A DNA stretch of 64,000 nucleotides from Heligmosomoides polygyrus polygyrus (taxonomy: Eukaryota; Nematoda; Chromadorea; Rhabditida; Heligmosomidae), in NCBI GenBank assembly GCA_947396885.1, contig OX377201.1, forward strand, positions 29,241,923 to 29,305,922, in the 5' to 3' direction. The notes below the pieces were generated by a model, which was not told the origin of the DNA, did no database searches, and saw only the letters and a program-made list of their open reading frames with translations. Position 1 is the first letter of the stretch. Each line of letters opens with the position of its first letter. The translations under genes were made by a program, and so were the position numbers. Positions 12,247-25,834 of the stretch are shown here, in pieces.

Positions 12247-13119
12247 AATATTTTTGCACATATTGGTTTGTTGCTATTACGTTTTCTCATGCTAAGAGCG
12301 CGTGTTTGATGAGCACTGGCGGGATGTTTTTCGGGTGTTCGTGTCCGATCCTGATGGTACAACAGGGTGCTTGCTGTACGACTCTTCACCGATGAGATGG
12401 CTCGTCGAACCTAGGGAGGACATCGTAGTCCCGTACTGGTCGACTGTAACACGCCATCTCTTTGAACATGACAGTTGTGTATATCTCTCAGAACTCTACT
12501 TCTTGTCGATTCACGGAAACGAAAGCCACTCAAAAGCCATTATCCATCCATAATCGTTTATGGAACGTATCACATATGAATTCTATAGAACTTCATTTAA
12601 CGAAACAGAACGACTGGAAACGAGTACAGTGTAACAACAACCGGAGCCAGGAGACACCGAAGTGAACACGGCGAGTAATGGAACGTGTTGGCTCATTGCT
12701 GGCAAGCTGACACCGAACTGAACGAGGGATACCAGTGCGCCCTCGCCCAGCTTACACCGAGTTCATAAAATCCAGGAACGATTATCGAAGAAGAAGCCTA
12801 CCCGGTCATTTCAGATGCTTCACACACGCGCCATGTGGTGGTAGGATGTGTAGGGCACTAGTAAACGTACTGAGAGACGAACAGCGGTATCAGTGGCCGC
12901 CAGCCAAGTCGCACGTCTTCGGCATGACGACAGAGAGTAGAACGAACGGAGCAAGAGGAGAAGTTGAAAGGGGACGGCCGCCGGTACGGTCACCAAGGTG
13001 TGTGTGTGGAGTGGAAAGGAAGAAACGGATTCATCAATGAGTCGACCATAACACGCCAACGAACAACTCTGAGGAAAACAAAACAACGAAAGGTGCTACT
13101 CTCACTGAGAAACTCGACC

Positions 13120-16100
13120 CTATTTCGCCGCCACTGGCTCGGCGACTGGAGCTCCGTCGTTGAGGGCGGCTGCCGCGTCCTTCTTCGCCGGCTTCTTCTT
13201 CTTCTTCTTCAGTTGCGAGTTCAGTGTGGCGATCAACTCGGGATCCTGCAACGAACGTGTTCGAACCGATGGAAACGATGAAACTGCACGCATTATGCAT
13301 GCAAGGGTGCAGCGACTACAGTTAGCCATAGGATGAAGTTTTTTTTTTTTACTTCAGTGAGCTGCAGAAATCAACTTAACACATCTGTCCCATGAGACGT
13401 TCCCAACACTACGAAGAATGTCTGGAAAGAAGAGCTGGACTATAGTCTGTATAGCTTAGCCCGCAGCCAAAGCTGTTCCACTCTTGATACTTCCAGCTTT
13501 TCGCAATACAGCACAGACGCGGCCTACATCACTGATGCCCCATTGAAGACAGCAACAGCATACAAACAGCGGAGAAGCACTACATCCAAGCACTACTAAC
13601 GTTCTAGTAGTCACTTTCGACTCTCGGTTAACTCCGGCATGGTAAATTTTTTGTATTACTTTGCCAGCTCTCCACGAGGTTGATAGATGTCCTTACTGGC
13701 AAATGTTTAGGCTGGAGCGTCTTCCTCAAAGTCTAAAAGGGTAAAATCAACTACGGGTTATCCCACCACATACCGCCCCAACCTTACAAAATTGAATGCT
13801 AGTTTTTTGAAAAGCGACTAACGAAAGTAGTCCTAGTGGAGCATCGAAGATTTTCAAAAATGAAGCACTGAATTTTGCACGGTTGAGGCGACATTTGGCG
13901 GGATAACTACTAATTCGTTTGTTGTTCAGGCCTGAGGAAGCAAACTAATCGAGCGCTTAGCCAATAAAATCGCATAAGAACCTCAGAGTGAAGAGAAGGA
14001 CGACAAAAAGGACGTATCGCTAGTTTCCTGGCCTAAAGCCTCGGTACTGGAACCGTCCGACTTTCTATACATCTTCATACACTGAGCACCACACGTCAGG
14101 GTGCTGTAATCAGATGTTGGCTAAAGCTGAGGCTGGATTTTGCCTTACTTTTATACCTTTTTGGAAGATGAAGACGCCGAAGCGTCAGCCTAAGGAAAGT
14201 CAGTAACAATCTAGCCAGTAGTTCACAGAACTACATCTCCGATATGTGAGTCACTGGCTAAGATTGTGGAATATCGATGGTTATCATGGTCAACTACAAT
14301 TTTGGTTAAAAACCCGAAGTCAGATCAAAAACAGCGGCAGTCCTCATCGGCATTCCAGTTCTGTATCTCGGTAACACTCTATTAAGTCACACTGCACAAA
14401 GCCTTCGACCGTAGCGACGCGAATCGATGACTGAAGATGTTCAGCGGAGATAAACTGGTAACCTCAGCCATTGCGGTTGAGAACTACCGATTATCTGATG
14501 CTTTGCTGCCTACTCAAATTAACTGCCAGTATCGCGTTTAAGAAAAATGTTTAGGGAAAGCTAACCTTCAATTTGGCATCTGTTTCTATTAAGCTCATGT
14601 CCAGCGGAAGACCAGCAATCTTCAGCAGTCCATTCGGCATTATTAATACTGTTGCTTTGAACTGTGCAACAACCTCTCCGGCAGCTTCGTAAATCACCTG
14701 GAAATCGAGACGTGAACAACATAAACCAGCCATATCGAACGACATGCACCTCCACAGCTGCACCAGGCACAGAGAGTCACAGACGTCACTTGTGAAGTAT
14801 CGACCGATACTCTTTCTATTCCCGTTTCAAGCAGCCGTTTCAGGTATAAACAAGAATGAAGGATGTTGTTTCTAGTAGGAGCTTCAGCTTAACTGGCTCT
14901 GTGCTGATATCAGACCCATCATCAGTATACCCTTCCTGTCCTCGAATACACTCATGCCACATTTTCAACCTCCTATGTTTGCTCGTTGTTTTTCACATAC
15001 CGTATGCAATGAGCGAACGAATGAAAATTACGGATGAGCGGTGATAGAGCGATATAGGAGATCATGAACGCTCTGACCAACGTAACAGCGCTCGTGGAGT
15101 AGTCGCACAGCATTATAGCAGCAACGCAGATTGGTGCACTTTCGAGTCCCACCCGCGCAAAACCTCTGATCACAAAAGAAATACACTTGAGCCATTTCTA
15201 CTACTGACAAGTTCTTCAGATATCACGGTCATTAATACGACCTTTGGTACCAAAGTGGGTTAAGATTTAACAGGAAACCCCCAAGAGGCGTACGCTCCTT
15301 TCCATGCAGCAGTTATTCTTTAGTGCAAAACGACTTGTCAACCTTAAGAGAGACATGAATTCAAGTCTTGATTGGGAGCAAAGTCTTCTAATGTTGCATA
15401 CTTACCACTAAGAGAATACTCATTCATTTATTTATTCGTGAATTTTACAGTGCGGCGCACAAAAAATACCACTGGCAAACAAACACAACTATGAACAAAA
15501 ACACTAACTCATATAGGTAGCACCATAATCCTATGGATCCTCTCAGCTTCTTTAACACCACCCATACATTCACTTCAGATCAGATCAAGCGATATGATTG
15601 AAAGCAGCGCACTAGAAGAGGTGTTACAATCGACAGTACCTGATACGGACGGAGAAGTCCGTGCTTCTCTGGTTCTACAACGCCCATCTTTGCTTTGACT
15701 TCGTCCTCGAAAGCTCGCAGAGTGAACGGCATCACTCCGAACTGAAAATGTACAGTTTATCGCGACATTAAGGGCACTTTCCTGCACACAACAGAGCATT
15801 TTCTTGAAACACTGGACAACATTCCAACAAATTAGAAAAACAGGAACTAAGTACTGCGCGAGGAAAATAGGAACATAAATAAAGTTTCAAACTCTCAGCA
15901 CTACTCGGTTTCAGAATACGTATGTCGGTCACACAAATTTTCGAAAACACTGCCGCACGAGTGAACCTAGACAGAATCCGAAGATCCTAAGGCCTAGGAC
16001 AGGGAATTATGGGCCAAAACACTTTCAGCTGTAGACCACATCCTTTTATATAAACTGTAAAATAAACGTTTTACATCACTCACTGCTCGCAAGTTTAAAA

Positions 16101-19100
16101 CAAATGAAATAAATATACAAACAATAACATTAGAAGCTTCCCCATAAATTGTCGCCTTACCTACTAAAGCATACCAAGGAAAACCACCCCAAACGGTTGA
16201 AACCTAACTCACCCTATCCTTACACTCCTTCATCAGCGCTCGAGCGGCTTTCAATCGCAGCGAGTACTGAATCTCTTCATTTCTCTTGAATACGGTAGTG
16301 CGAGTATCCATATCCTTGCCTTTACCTGGAGGAGGGAAATCCATTATTCTTCCCCACAACGCTAACAGTAGACCTAACTAACCTTTGCCAGTCGAGAACA
16401 AGATATCAATGGCGTACGCTTCGTGCTTTTCAATAGTGAACCGCTCCATCTCACTGCGCTGCTTCTCGCCGGGGTTCTGGATAATCTGCTTCTCACCGTC
16501 GATCTGATCCCTCTCGAGCTGGTGGGAAACCATGTTCTCAATGGGAACCACACCATAATCCGCAGCAACCTAGAAAAGACGCGGAATCATAGGTCGAACT
16601 CCATTTTGAACCCGGGCACTTTTCATTTTAATCTGGACACATTTTAATTTGCAATCAGGCACCATCAGAAATGAGTAATGTTTTGCGAAAGAATTCAGGT
16701 GTATCTAAAGTTGAAGCAGACATTGTTTAACCAGGTTAAAATTATCTGGCACAATGCATGTTGGGGGGATGCACGGTTTTGATGATTTTTCTTTCCTATT
16801 TTTCTTACTGTAGTTTCATATTCCAACGGAATCCTAGAACTGGACTGGAACACGCCAAGGAAAGCGCAACGTGTTGTCCTACCGTGAGCTATTCATTGAA
16901 GAAAGCCACACCTATGGAGTGAACCCCCTAATCCGCACAGCGCCAACACTCCTTTCCTTCAAAATAACATTTTTGTTAAAAATTCAGTGCCTAAAGAATA
17001 AAATAACGACACAACCTGAATAAAGTTGGACGAGCTCACGGCACAGCCTCTTCGCACGAACAATTATTTGTGACAGAGCACCTCAGAATGCATCTAATAC
17101 ACTGTGTAGTCTTGAAGAATAGCTCAATGAAAAAGGCTACACTTTTGTTCCTGAGAAATAATGCATGAGAGATTCTTTACATAAAAATTTTTAAACAAAG
17201 GATTAATTTGCATTTGTTATAAAGTTGCTATTTCGACCCTAGATATGTTTTTTGTGGGAAAAAATTGGGATAACGTGAAAACAGTACATTTGAAGCCATT
17301 TTTTCGAGTTCCACACATTGATCGAGGCTAGGCTACCGCAGCAGCATGATACGCACTTAATTTTCTAGTTTTGCTTACAATTTGACTACGCCCAGGAGTT
17401 CCGGATAGAGAGAAAATTAGCATATATTTTCTTTAAAATTGAAAAAAATCAGCTTTGAAACCGAAGCATCAACAACTGAAATACGGTTGGGTTTTCGCTC
17501 CATAATTGCCACTGATTCCTCGAAAAACACTTCAGATTTCGATCAAATGGACTGCACTCAATCATAAATTCCACAGCACTTGTCAGTTCGGAGCACCGGA
17601 GGTGCGTCACTGGATGACACGAAGACTAGTTGGTAGACCTACCCCGCGCATAGGTTTTCAAAAGAATCAAAGAACTTGTAACGAATACAGCGATCAAACT
17701 CGTTAACCTTCGAATTCTTCGTCGAGACAATCGATCAATGTGATCATTTTCTCACCGATGACTCAAAAAGTACAGATGGAACCAGTCACAAGACCTGGTG
17801 CCAATTTGGTTATTAGACGACATCACGTAATCATAACATTCTTTCATTATGGCACGACAACAGTCACACATCGAGTTCTTAGATGCTATAAAACACTATA
17901 CACTTCACTATCTAGAAGACCGTGTCAACACGAATACTGCTCGAAACAAAGGGGAAGACAGCTTCTGTGGAGAAAATATCGCAAGAAAACATTAATCAAA
18001 ACCTAAATGGCAATGAATGACCAGTAAACGATGTGATTGAGTTGCGATATCCGAATCGGATATCCGAAAATGAATCATTAGTATCCCAAACCTTCGGCAC
18101 AGGCACAACGGCTAACAGGGTAAAACCTCAACCTCCTTGTAGAAACTTCTTTGCCTAAGCGGATCAAAGAATCCAACAAAAGTACCGAAAAATCCAGATC
18201 ATAGAACTTGGTAATTTTCCAAACTATTTTCAACAAAAACCCATTCTCAACACTGTCAGTTCTACTTGCTATCAGTTTCCCGAAGATTCAAAGATACAGA
18301 AATATTAGATGCGCAGATCGTGCACCACGCGTAGATAACAATTTCATGACCAAAGTGTAAAACCTGATTTGATCACGCTGTACAACGGGTTTCAAGATAG
18401 CATGAAGTAAAAAAAATATTTCGAGCTTTTACGTGAGTAGTCTGGCGTCAAATAACTCTGGTGTGGTTTCGAAAGTGCCTAGCTTGGAGAAAAATTGTGC
18501 AAAATTAAAAGAACAATGGTATTACATGGATGGACAATGGAGAAGAGAAAACCTACAGATTGGCCACCTCCATAAGAAGACAGACAAATGCGCTCTCAAG
18601 AAGCTGGGCTAGATCGAATCAACGTGAGGTAAGATGAGCGTAGTGCAACAAAAAACAGTACAACTCTAAGGAGACAAGAACACCATTCACTAAAGTTCAA
18701 AAACTCCTACGTCAATGCTTTCAACCTAAACACAAGATTTCGAGAAAGAAGCATCCGAAGCGATTTTGCCTGACCCTTGCCTCGGCCAATATGGCTGACA
18801 TATACCGAGGTCGGATTGACACCAAAAAATCATGGCTAATTATGGGAAAAAGAAGCGTTATGAAAATGGCGGAAAATCAGAATGTCGGCTGCAACTCTCT
18901 GCATCTCCTACATTAGGATTTGCCGTACAAACTCAGAAACAAGAGTAAAACGTACCTTATCAATAGCGGCAGTGATGTCCATCGTTTTGTTGCCCGGTTG
19001 GAGCATACGAATAGCTACCTCCATCGCGTCATACGTGGCTTTCAGCAAATCGGCGTGCTTGCCAGTTACTTTATTGGTCTAAAAAGTGTGAAGTTACTCC

Positions 19101-22100
19101 GCCCTGATCCACTAAAGGCTAAAAGGACAAACGATGGCATTGATCACTTACAGGACTCGCACCAACCACGACGGTGTGTGCTGCGGTGGCAATGTACCCG
19201 TCAACATGAACACCTATGTCAATCTGAAACAAGTGATCTTTTTTCTTTACCTCCGCGACATATGAGCCATACACTTTTGTTGAGTTCAAAAAAAAACTAA
19301 AGATACTGAGATCAAATTTCCGGAACAACTGCCATTGTGGCGCAAATCGTGCGAGAACGCGAAATACTAAACCCTAGGTCTTAACTGGGGATTAAGGAGA
19401 CATAAGCCTCCATCAATATTCCCTCCACATAGTCGGAGTCATTAAACAGAACGAATAAAAAACCCTGGAAGCGCAATATTGTGTCGTAACCTTACCTTCA
19501 CCATTTGCCCATTCTTCAAAATCACCGGAGGATCTGAACGAAGCGGCGAATAGTGGCATATGCAGTGATCGACGGAGATACATGTAGGCATAGCGATGCC
19601 CTTAAAACTGATGGTCAGATGGTCTCTGCAGAAGATGCGCAAACTGAAACGGCAACATACCTTCGACACATCCTTCTCCTTGACGAATACTTTGGAGGTC
19701 TTCTCCAGAATTAAATTGTCGCCTAACGTGCACAACGTACCAACTTCTACTCCCTCCTTGATCTCCGAGATCAGCTTCTAAAATGATTCTTGAGATGAGA
19801 CATACACAATGAGGTTGCATTAAAATGACCCTGACATCCTAGTTTCCCAACCCTACCCGTACTTTTGAGCATCATCGTAGGCTTAATTTTAGCACCTTTA
19901 CCGAATAGATACATGGCAGTGTCCACCCCTTCAGGACTGGAAGTGGGTAATTCTAACATTGCACAAATAATAGAAAGAATTTACTACAAATTTCGAATCT
20001 GTCCTAATGGGGGAGTACTTCACTATAACTTCTTAACAACGACGACAACATTGAAAGCGTGCACCCTGGGCCTAGCGGTCCAAAAGTTATTTTTGGTGCG
20101 AACTCTAATTCAGCCTTACATACGTATACATACACCTTAAACGCCCAATTACACTGCTTACAAAGAACACCACCACGCTCACCTCAGTGTGTGTTCTAAA
20201 GCTAATAAATCACCTCCAGGTCAACTCCAAACATCGAAATGAAAATGCTTATGGATTGATTCAACAAAAGCGAATCTCCACCCTATTATGGCACCGCTGA
20301 CTATGTCAACACAGACATTGTAAGCTTACAAACTTTGAAGCTCAACAAACGCTTATGGAATTTTTAGTGGCATTGCATACTTGACTAGAAAGTCGAAAAA
20401 CGCTTTGTAAAGTGCATTTTGGAACGGGTGAAAGCACGCTATTGACTGGTGCCGTACTTTGAGCTAAATGCACAAGAATTTCCATAACGTTGCTTAAATC
20501 GTGTGACATACACGAAACACTGCGCGTGCTCTTAAGCGTACGGCGTGACAGACCGTTCGATGGCGACCACCAAAGCAGCAAAAGCAAAGAATGTAGCAAA
20601 ATTTTCAGCACTGTGCCCACCACCGTTCTGCTCCTCAATACGGCGATTTCTGTTGAGTTGTTTTGACTTAGATGATGGCCATAAACAACGTGATTGAGGA
20701 AGGTGTGGAACAGAAAGGAGTGACAGAAAAATTCAGGCAATGGAAGCATGGGCAAGAATCTTGAGGGTCACGTCGCGTCCTTATATTGATTACCTAAAGA
20801 GCAGTGAGCATCCTGCTACAAGAGGCCTCGATAGTACTAGGTCAACTAACTTCAGCTAAGCAGTATACCATTTCTACTCTAAAGTGAGCCGTCTCTAACC
20901 GGGTTGGACATTTCTCTCACGACAGCTAATTCTTAAATACTATCACGCTCGAACTCCTTGAGTAAAAGCAAATCCCACGATTATGATTAGAGACAAATGC
21001 AATTCTTTCGGAAAGGAAACATGGAAGGCACAAAAGCATTCAGGCTATGTGGTACTTGCCGTTACTATCTACCCCATAGGAACGAGCTTGCGAAGGTCAG
21101 ACTGGTTTGTCGTTAGGCGAGCATAGAATATTTCAGATCTCGTCATCGAAGCTTGAACTATGAAAACAATGCGCCGTCTAGGAGTACAGGGGAGATCCAG
21201 GATGGTAGAAATACAGTTGGTGAACACTTTTCGGCGCTAAGCGGCACGGGGGAGGGGGGTCACAATGAAATTAAATCCCTAGTGCGTTCTGTATGGCACA
21301 AAATTAAAAGTTTTTCTCAGCACAGGTGTGTTCTAGCGCAGTGGTGAACTGAGATATTCTGATGTAATTTGGCATTCACGTGTGCGTTCCTACCAAGGCG
21401 GATGACCACTCATACAAGGCGACCTTCCTCCGGAGCCGCTTTGCGCTCTTTTCTCCCGTTGGGCTCTGGAACCTCTGTACTAGTGCGAACCATAAAGAGT
21501 TGTGACGAACTGCTTTAAAATATGTCAAGCATTTTATCTTGAGGTGATATTTTGGGAGCAGTTATACAAAAGGAGCTGCGAAGTTAATCTAAGAACATGT
21601 GGATAACAAACGGGTCTGGAATCATCCCACGTCCCGCAAATAGAAGGCTCAGTCAGGATTCGCGCCAACCAAACCTGAAATCATTCCCTAAAGGGGCTGA
21701 AACCCACACCCAAATCGATTGCGCCACTTGTCTTAGTCTTAGTGCAGTTGGAAAATTTCAACGTGTACAGTTTCAATGGGAAAATGTCAAGTTTGACGTA
21801 ACCGAGTTCATTTGAAGATCGTGCTCTTGTGTTTTAAACCAATGTGGCATATTCAATGGTTTACGAATAAACTGATCAATGGCATCTACCTTTAAAGTGT
21901 GACTTATGGTCTTAACGGAATTTTTTTTTTCAAAAATTCATCGGATTTCTACGGTTTCTCAGACTTGCATTTGATCGAGGATTCATCGATAAACTTGCTA
22001 TAAACTCCACGCAAACAGAATGTTTGTCTTCAATTAAATGAAAGTCTCATCGCACTAGATGAGCATGGCGCGATTTCTTCCCAAAGTACCATCCAGAAAA

Positions 22101-22947
22101 TTGATGGCATTTGCACTTCAAAATCATCTCAATACCATTTTGTGGCTAAAAAAAACAACAAATTTATGACAATTTAAACGTTTTATCTAATGTCACGGGC
22201 AGACGAAATATAGAAAAAGTAGAGGTTAATCATTAAAATCAAACAGTTGTCTTTCAGTCGTCGAAGAGAATCAACTTTGGTTTAAGAGGCGTTCGTCTTT
22301 ACTTGCAAGCGGTTCGGTTTGATTTCAATACTTGTCAAGAGACTAAAAATTACAAACAAAACACCACAAACTAAAATTTCAAAATTGATTTGGGGTATCC
22401 GGTTTGTGTGTAAACTGCATATAAAATAGTTACATTAATTTTTTAGTTTGTAAGAGTGCAAGGCAGTTATCCGTGCTGCCGAAATTTCACAAACTATCAG
22501 AAATTTAATGGTAAACATTGGTTAAGATCTACCAACCAGAATATAGTGTACACCCCCGTTTTAACTACTATATTTTGATTTAAACTTTTAAACTGTTATA
22601 CCATTTCATATCGCTTTTTGGAAGTTCCATATTTGACTATTGGGTGTATCTACAGTGGAAATAGCAATACATCAACCTCGAACCCCATCAAAACTTAGAA
22701 AAAGGAGTTTTTTACTGCAATTCGAAGTAAAGGGGACCGAGATAACATTACATTTGACTGTGTCTTCTCCATTAACGACTATTTCAATAAAACTGAGCAT
22801 GTGTGACGATCTCACCTTCATAATCTCGTTGGTCATTTGGGCTGCCATCTGATACTTGTTGACAACCACATCACTGGAAAGCGTCTCATCCTCACGATCT
22901 CGAGATTCGGGACTTGACGAGCTGCTTTCGCTATCCTTGCGCGGCAT
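13120..22947 (-). CDS. PA2G4: PA2G4/EBP1 orthologue (proliferation-associated protein 2G4), 10 coding exons
   Basis: This is a member of the M24 (methionine aminopeptidase fold) family, known in animals as a ribosome- and RNA-binding growth regulator without peptidase activity; C. elegans has one orthologue. Exons, in order: 22947-22816, 19777-19661, 19600-19496, 19223-19152, 19078-18956, 16569-16383, 16325-16213, 15741-15640, 14697-14566, 13245-13120 (stop TAG). All junctions are GT-AG and in phase, giving 402 residues against 394 in human. Landmarks are [20 protein letters not shown] (from residue 84), [20 protein letters not shown] (from 119) and a C-terminal Lys run at 374-379. At the second metal-ligand Asp of active family members there is Thr131, consistent with a pseudoenzyme; Asp120 remains. 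The start ATG is preceded by CTGCAG|A, a possible spliced-leader acceptor. No break was found and no canonical AATAAA is obvious downstream. Confidence 0.95.
13246..14565 (-). other. PA2G4 intron 9 (1,320 bp)
   Basis: The intron is bounded by a GTTAGC donor and a TTGCAG acceptor on the minus strand. It holds no coding block or repeat that I recognise. Confidence 0.7.
14698..15639 (-). other. PA2G4 intron 8 (942 bp), with a faint tRNA-like patch
   Basis: Bounded by GTACTG and TTTCCAG. Around 15090-15165 on the plus strand lies GTGGAGTAGTCGCACAGCA followed by CTTTCGAGTCCCACC. This recalls the A- and B-box arrangement of the tRNA-like sequence at 12165 and suggests a decayed SINE. The call is weak. 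Confidence 0.45.
15742..16212 (-). other. PA2G4 intron 7 (471 bp)
   Basis: Bounded by GTGAGT and TTTTCAG. AT-rich, nothing recognised. Confidence 0.7.
16570..18955 (-). other. PA2G4 intron 5 (2,386 bp)
   Basis: Bounded by GTACGT and TTTCTAG. AT-rich; no transposon coding block or terminal repeat was recognised. Confidence 0.65.
19778..22815 (-). other. PA2G4 intron 1 (3,038 bp)
   Basis: Bounded by GTGAGATCG and ATTTTAG. It contains a 137-codon open frame at 20342-20755 on the minus strand with no recognised family, and patches near 22270-22340 related to the degenerate repeats at 8117-8275. Near 21640-21740 the minus strand shows a possible A box (GTGGCGCAATCG) of a decayed SINE. No intact element is present. 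Confidence 0.6.
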
Positions 22948-24078
22948 TCTGCAGCCTTGAACGATGATATGGAACTACTGGAACTCGCAATACACATCAG
23001 AGTAATTGGATTACTACGGCAGCGAAAAAAAAAAGAGCAGCGCGCTCGAAAGGAACACAAAGAACTGCGCGTACATTTCTGGAATACTAAATAGTCCTAG
23101 CACATCCGGTTTTTGCTTTGTATAGGGTAGACGCTCCTCTCTGCACTTGTTGTTTCCTCCCATCACAACTCGAAAGCTCTAACATGCGCTATTCGATGAA
23201 GATTCGAAGACTTGTTGAAGAAGCGGCGTCATCCGTCAAGAACATTGGTACCGCCTGCGCATTTCCGTTTAGGGCAATGACTGTGATGTGACGTTAGGGG
23301 CCCCTACGTCAGAAATAGCTCGAACTTTCACCCCGGAAAAGAAATCAGAAGGAAAAAAGGCGAAGAAAAAGGAAATTTGCGAAAATTCAAAGGAGAACGG
23401 GGCGTGTCCGTCGAGTGATATTCAGGGACACTACGGTGGAATTCAAACGTTGGCTCGGCGCCAATGGTGGTGCGAGCGCAAATCGGTCCGGGTACGGGGA
23501 GAGGCGCTACCTCTCGCTTCTCGCACCGTGTGTTCAGTGGACTTTCGCCTTGGTAGGAAGCCACGTGCATGTGTAGTTACATCGGAAATGAGTGAATCCA
23601 TGGCCACTAAAACCAAATCGGAATAGATTTTGAGCGCGAATCTGTACTGGAGCATGGTTTCTGTCGTGCGAGCGCTTAGCACTGAGGCACGCATATCTCC
23701 ATTTGATGACTCTGAGCGCACTAAAACTGCTTAGCCGGGACGTGCGCAGCTGGGTTCTGCGTTCTTCGAGCATATAACTGGAGAAATGCGCACAAAACAC
23801 CAGAAAATTGTGTGGACGTCGAAATTCGTCAAATCTCAGCCTGTCAGTTGAAATGCAAAAATCCCGCGACGCAGGGACACCGAACCCAAGACATCTTTCG
23901 TACGGAGGAACGCCACCATCCACTGCGCTACGATCCGCCTGTAGGCAGCGCCACTGCGGTCGTACAAGAGACCGATGCGCATCGATCGAATCTCCACGTG
24001 GACGCCGACGCAGCCCACGTGTGCGGCGCGACGAAAAGTGTGCTCCAGCTCCAATTGTGCGCTCTGATGCCGTGCATC

Positions 24079-24285
24079 TATGGGCCTATTTATACTTCGT
24101 GACAAGAGCGACAAAAGCGACAAGAGCGACTGGGGTGACGGATGTAGTGTGGTGTACGTAAAGCATTTCACACTACATTCGTCGCGGACGGAGTGTGGAG
24201 TACGCTATTATTTACGTACACCACACTACATCCGTCGCCCCAGTCGCTCTTGTCGCTCTTGTCGCGAAGTATGAACAGGCCCATA
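24079..24285. mobile_element. 207-bp palindromic MITE-like element
   Basis: The left arm starts TATGGGCCTATTTATACTTC and continues with repeated GACAAGAGC/GACAAAAGC units, GACTGGGGTGACGGATGTAG, then TGTGGTGTACGTAAA. The right arm (about 24208-24285) is its near-perfect reverse complement ending GGCCCATA. Only about 48 bases separate the arms, and those are themselves partly self-complementary. It has no coding capacity. It lies about 1.1 kb upstream of the PA2G4 start codon on the promoter side. Confidence 0.8.
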
Positions 24286-25352
24286 GGTGTGGAACACACC
24301 AGCGCTGCATCAAACTTTCAGTTCCGTTCAACACAAAACGCCGTTTAGAGCCGTCCTACACGGTGTTCCAAACCCTATTTAGGCCCATAATGCGCACCAT
24401 GGGTGTGCATTTAACTTTTAATGAATTTGCCGAAATGTCGCGGATCTGCTGGCGTTCTCGTTAACACATTAACGTTTTGCAGTGTTGCGTGCGTGGGACA
24501 ATCGATTTCTAAGCTAGCTGGCGCGTTAGCATCATTTATGCTGCGTATCATCCCATAGGGTCGCTTTTTGCCGCGCTAACGGTGTAGGTTGAATAGTATC
24601 AAAAAGATGGACCTAGCAACAGCTTTGAAACACCCTTGGAGAGGGATATGCGGAACTTTCGTTTCATATCAGAATCCCGGTTCACTACCACTTTTAGACC
24701 TTTCGTTCTGTGTTTATTGTACCGCTATTTTGAACTGGAATGATGAAGAAAAAACACGTTACCATGTGGGCAGGTGCCCTCAACAATACTACATCTCGGA
24801 TTCGTCTAGTTTCTGGAGTGTGATAGCTCCGATATGCGGTCAGGCACCACTGTCCTCTAACATTCTCTTCTCACCTAGCGAAGCTTTACACAGGACTTGC
24901 AACTGTTAGCCGTTTCTGTTCTACTGAGTTCTACTGAGAACTGTTTCACACTGAAGTAATTCATTCATGGAGATCCATTCAATGAGCAGAGGCCACAGCT
25001 GCTCTTGCATGCAAATTCGTCCTTGAGAAATGTTAATGAAGCCCGTTGTTCAATGTGTTCCACAGTGTGATTTTTATTATGTCAAAAGGTCCAGTTCTTA
25101 TAGTACATGGCTTCATAGATGAGAAATTCTGACCTGTCCTAGTCGGGAGGGGTATCGGTAGGTAAACAGAATAAATGCAAGAATTGTGGTCTCTTGCGGC
25201 TAGAAAGTTATAAAAAAGTCTTCTCGTAGGCTAGTTGACGGTATTGTCTTTCAAGCACCACCTACCCCCTTCCCCCACCCACTAGGAATGATCCGAAATT
25301 GCTCCTAGTAACTGAGAATGATGAGGACAATTTTCTTCTACAATACCGTTCA

Positions 25353-25433
25353 CGTCGCATGCTCATAACTCTTTCAGTTTTAGTTCTTTTGAAAAAAGGT
25401 TGGCACCGTTCGATTCGTATCTTTGAGATCTAC
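25353..25433 (+). repeat. Left arm of a 1.9-kb inverted-repeat structure
   Basis: GTCGCATGCTCATAACTCTT, a variable stretch, GGTTGGCACCGTTCGATTCG and GAGATCTAC match, in reverse complement, the segment 27153-27232. By eye about three quarters of positions agree over 80 bases. Confidence 0.55.
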
Positions 25434-25586
25434 ACAGGCATGTATACAACCTTACCAGAACTCTTTCAACAGTGCTTTCGCCGTAGGTGGCCCAAAATGG
25501 CTGAAGCAGGCTTTCGTGATTAGAGCAGCTTATCATATTTCCCAGGACATGCGTGCTTTCGGAGTATCTCAAGCATGGCGTACGTT

Positions 25587-25660
25587 GCCAATGCTCTGTT
25601 ATGACAGGATTGCTCCGAGAGTGCGCCATGCACAATGCATATAAGTTCGAACCAAACAAT
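25587..25660 (+). repeat. 75-bp repeat, copy 1 of 3
   Basis: The phrase of the type CTCTGT..., ATTGCTCCGAGAGTGCGCC, GCACAATGCATA, TTCGAACC recurs at 26391-26470 and 26537-26615. All three copies have the same orientation and lie inside the inverted-repeat structure 25353-27232. Confidence 0.45.
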
Positions 25661-25834
25661 CAAATGCGGAAAGCATGTCCACTACGCTTCTATATTCCCT
25701 TACTCGAAAACGTAAAGCCTTCAAGGCTATTTGACCCGTTTGGAGAATTTTCTCAAAAATTTTCAAGATTGGATAGGACATGAATATGTCAAAATGCAAT
25801 TTATGGTCAACCAGTGGTGTGACACGGGACTCGA

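Noticed and set aside
13120..13329. Frames on the opposite strand of PA2G4 exons and (CTT)n run as separate genes
   Set aside because: They are shadows of the Lys-rich C-terminal exon and of other exons; the joined minus-strand exons explain the conservation.
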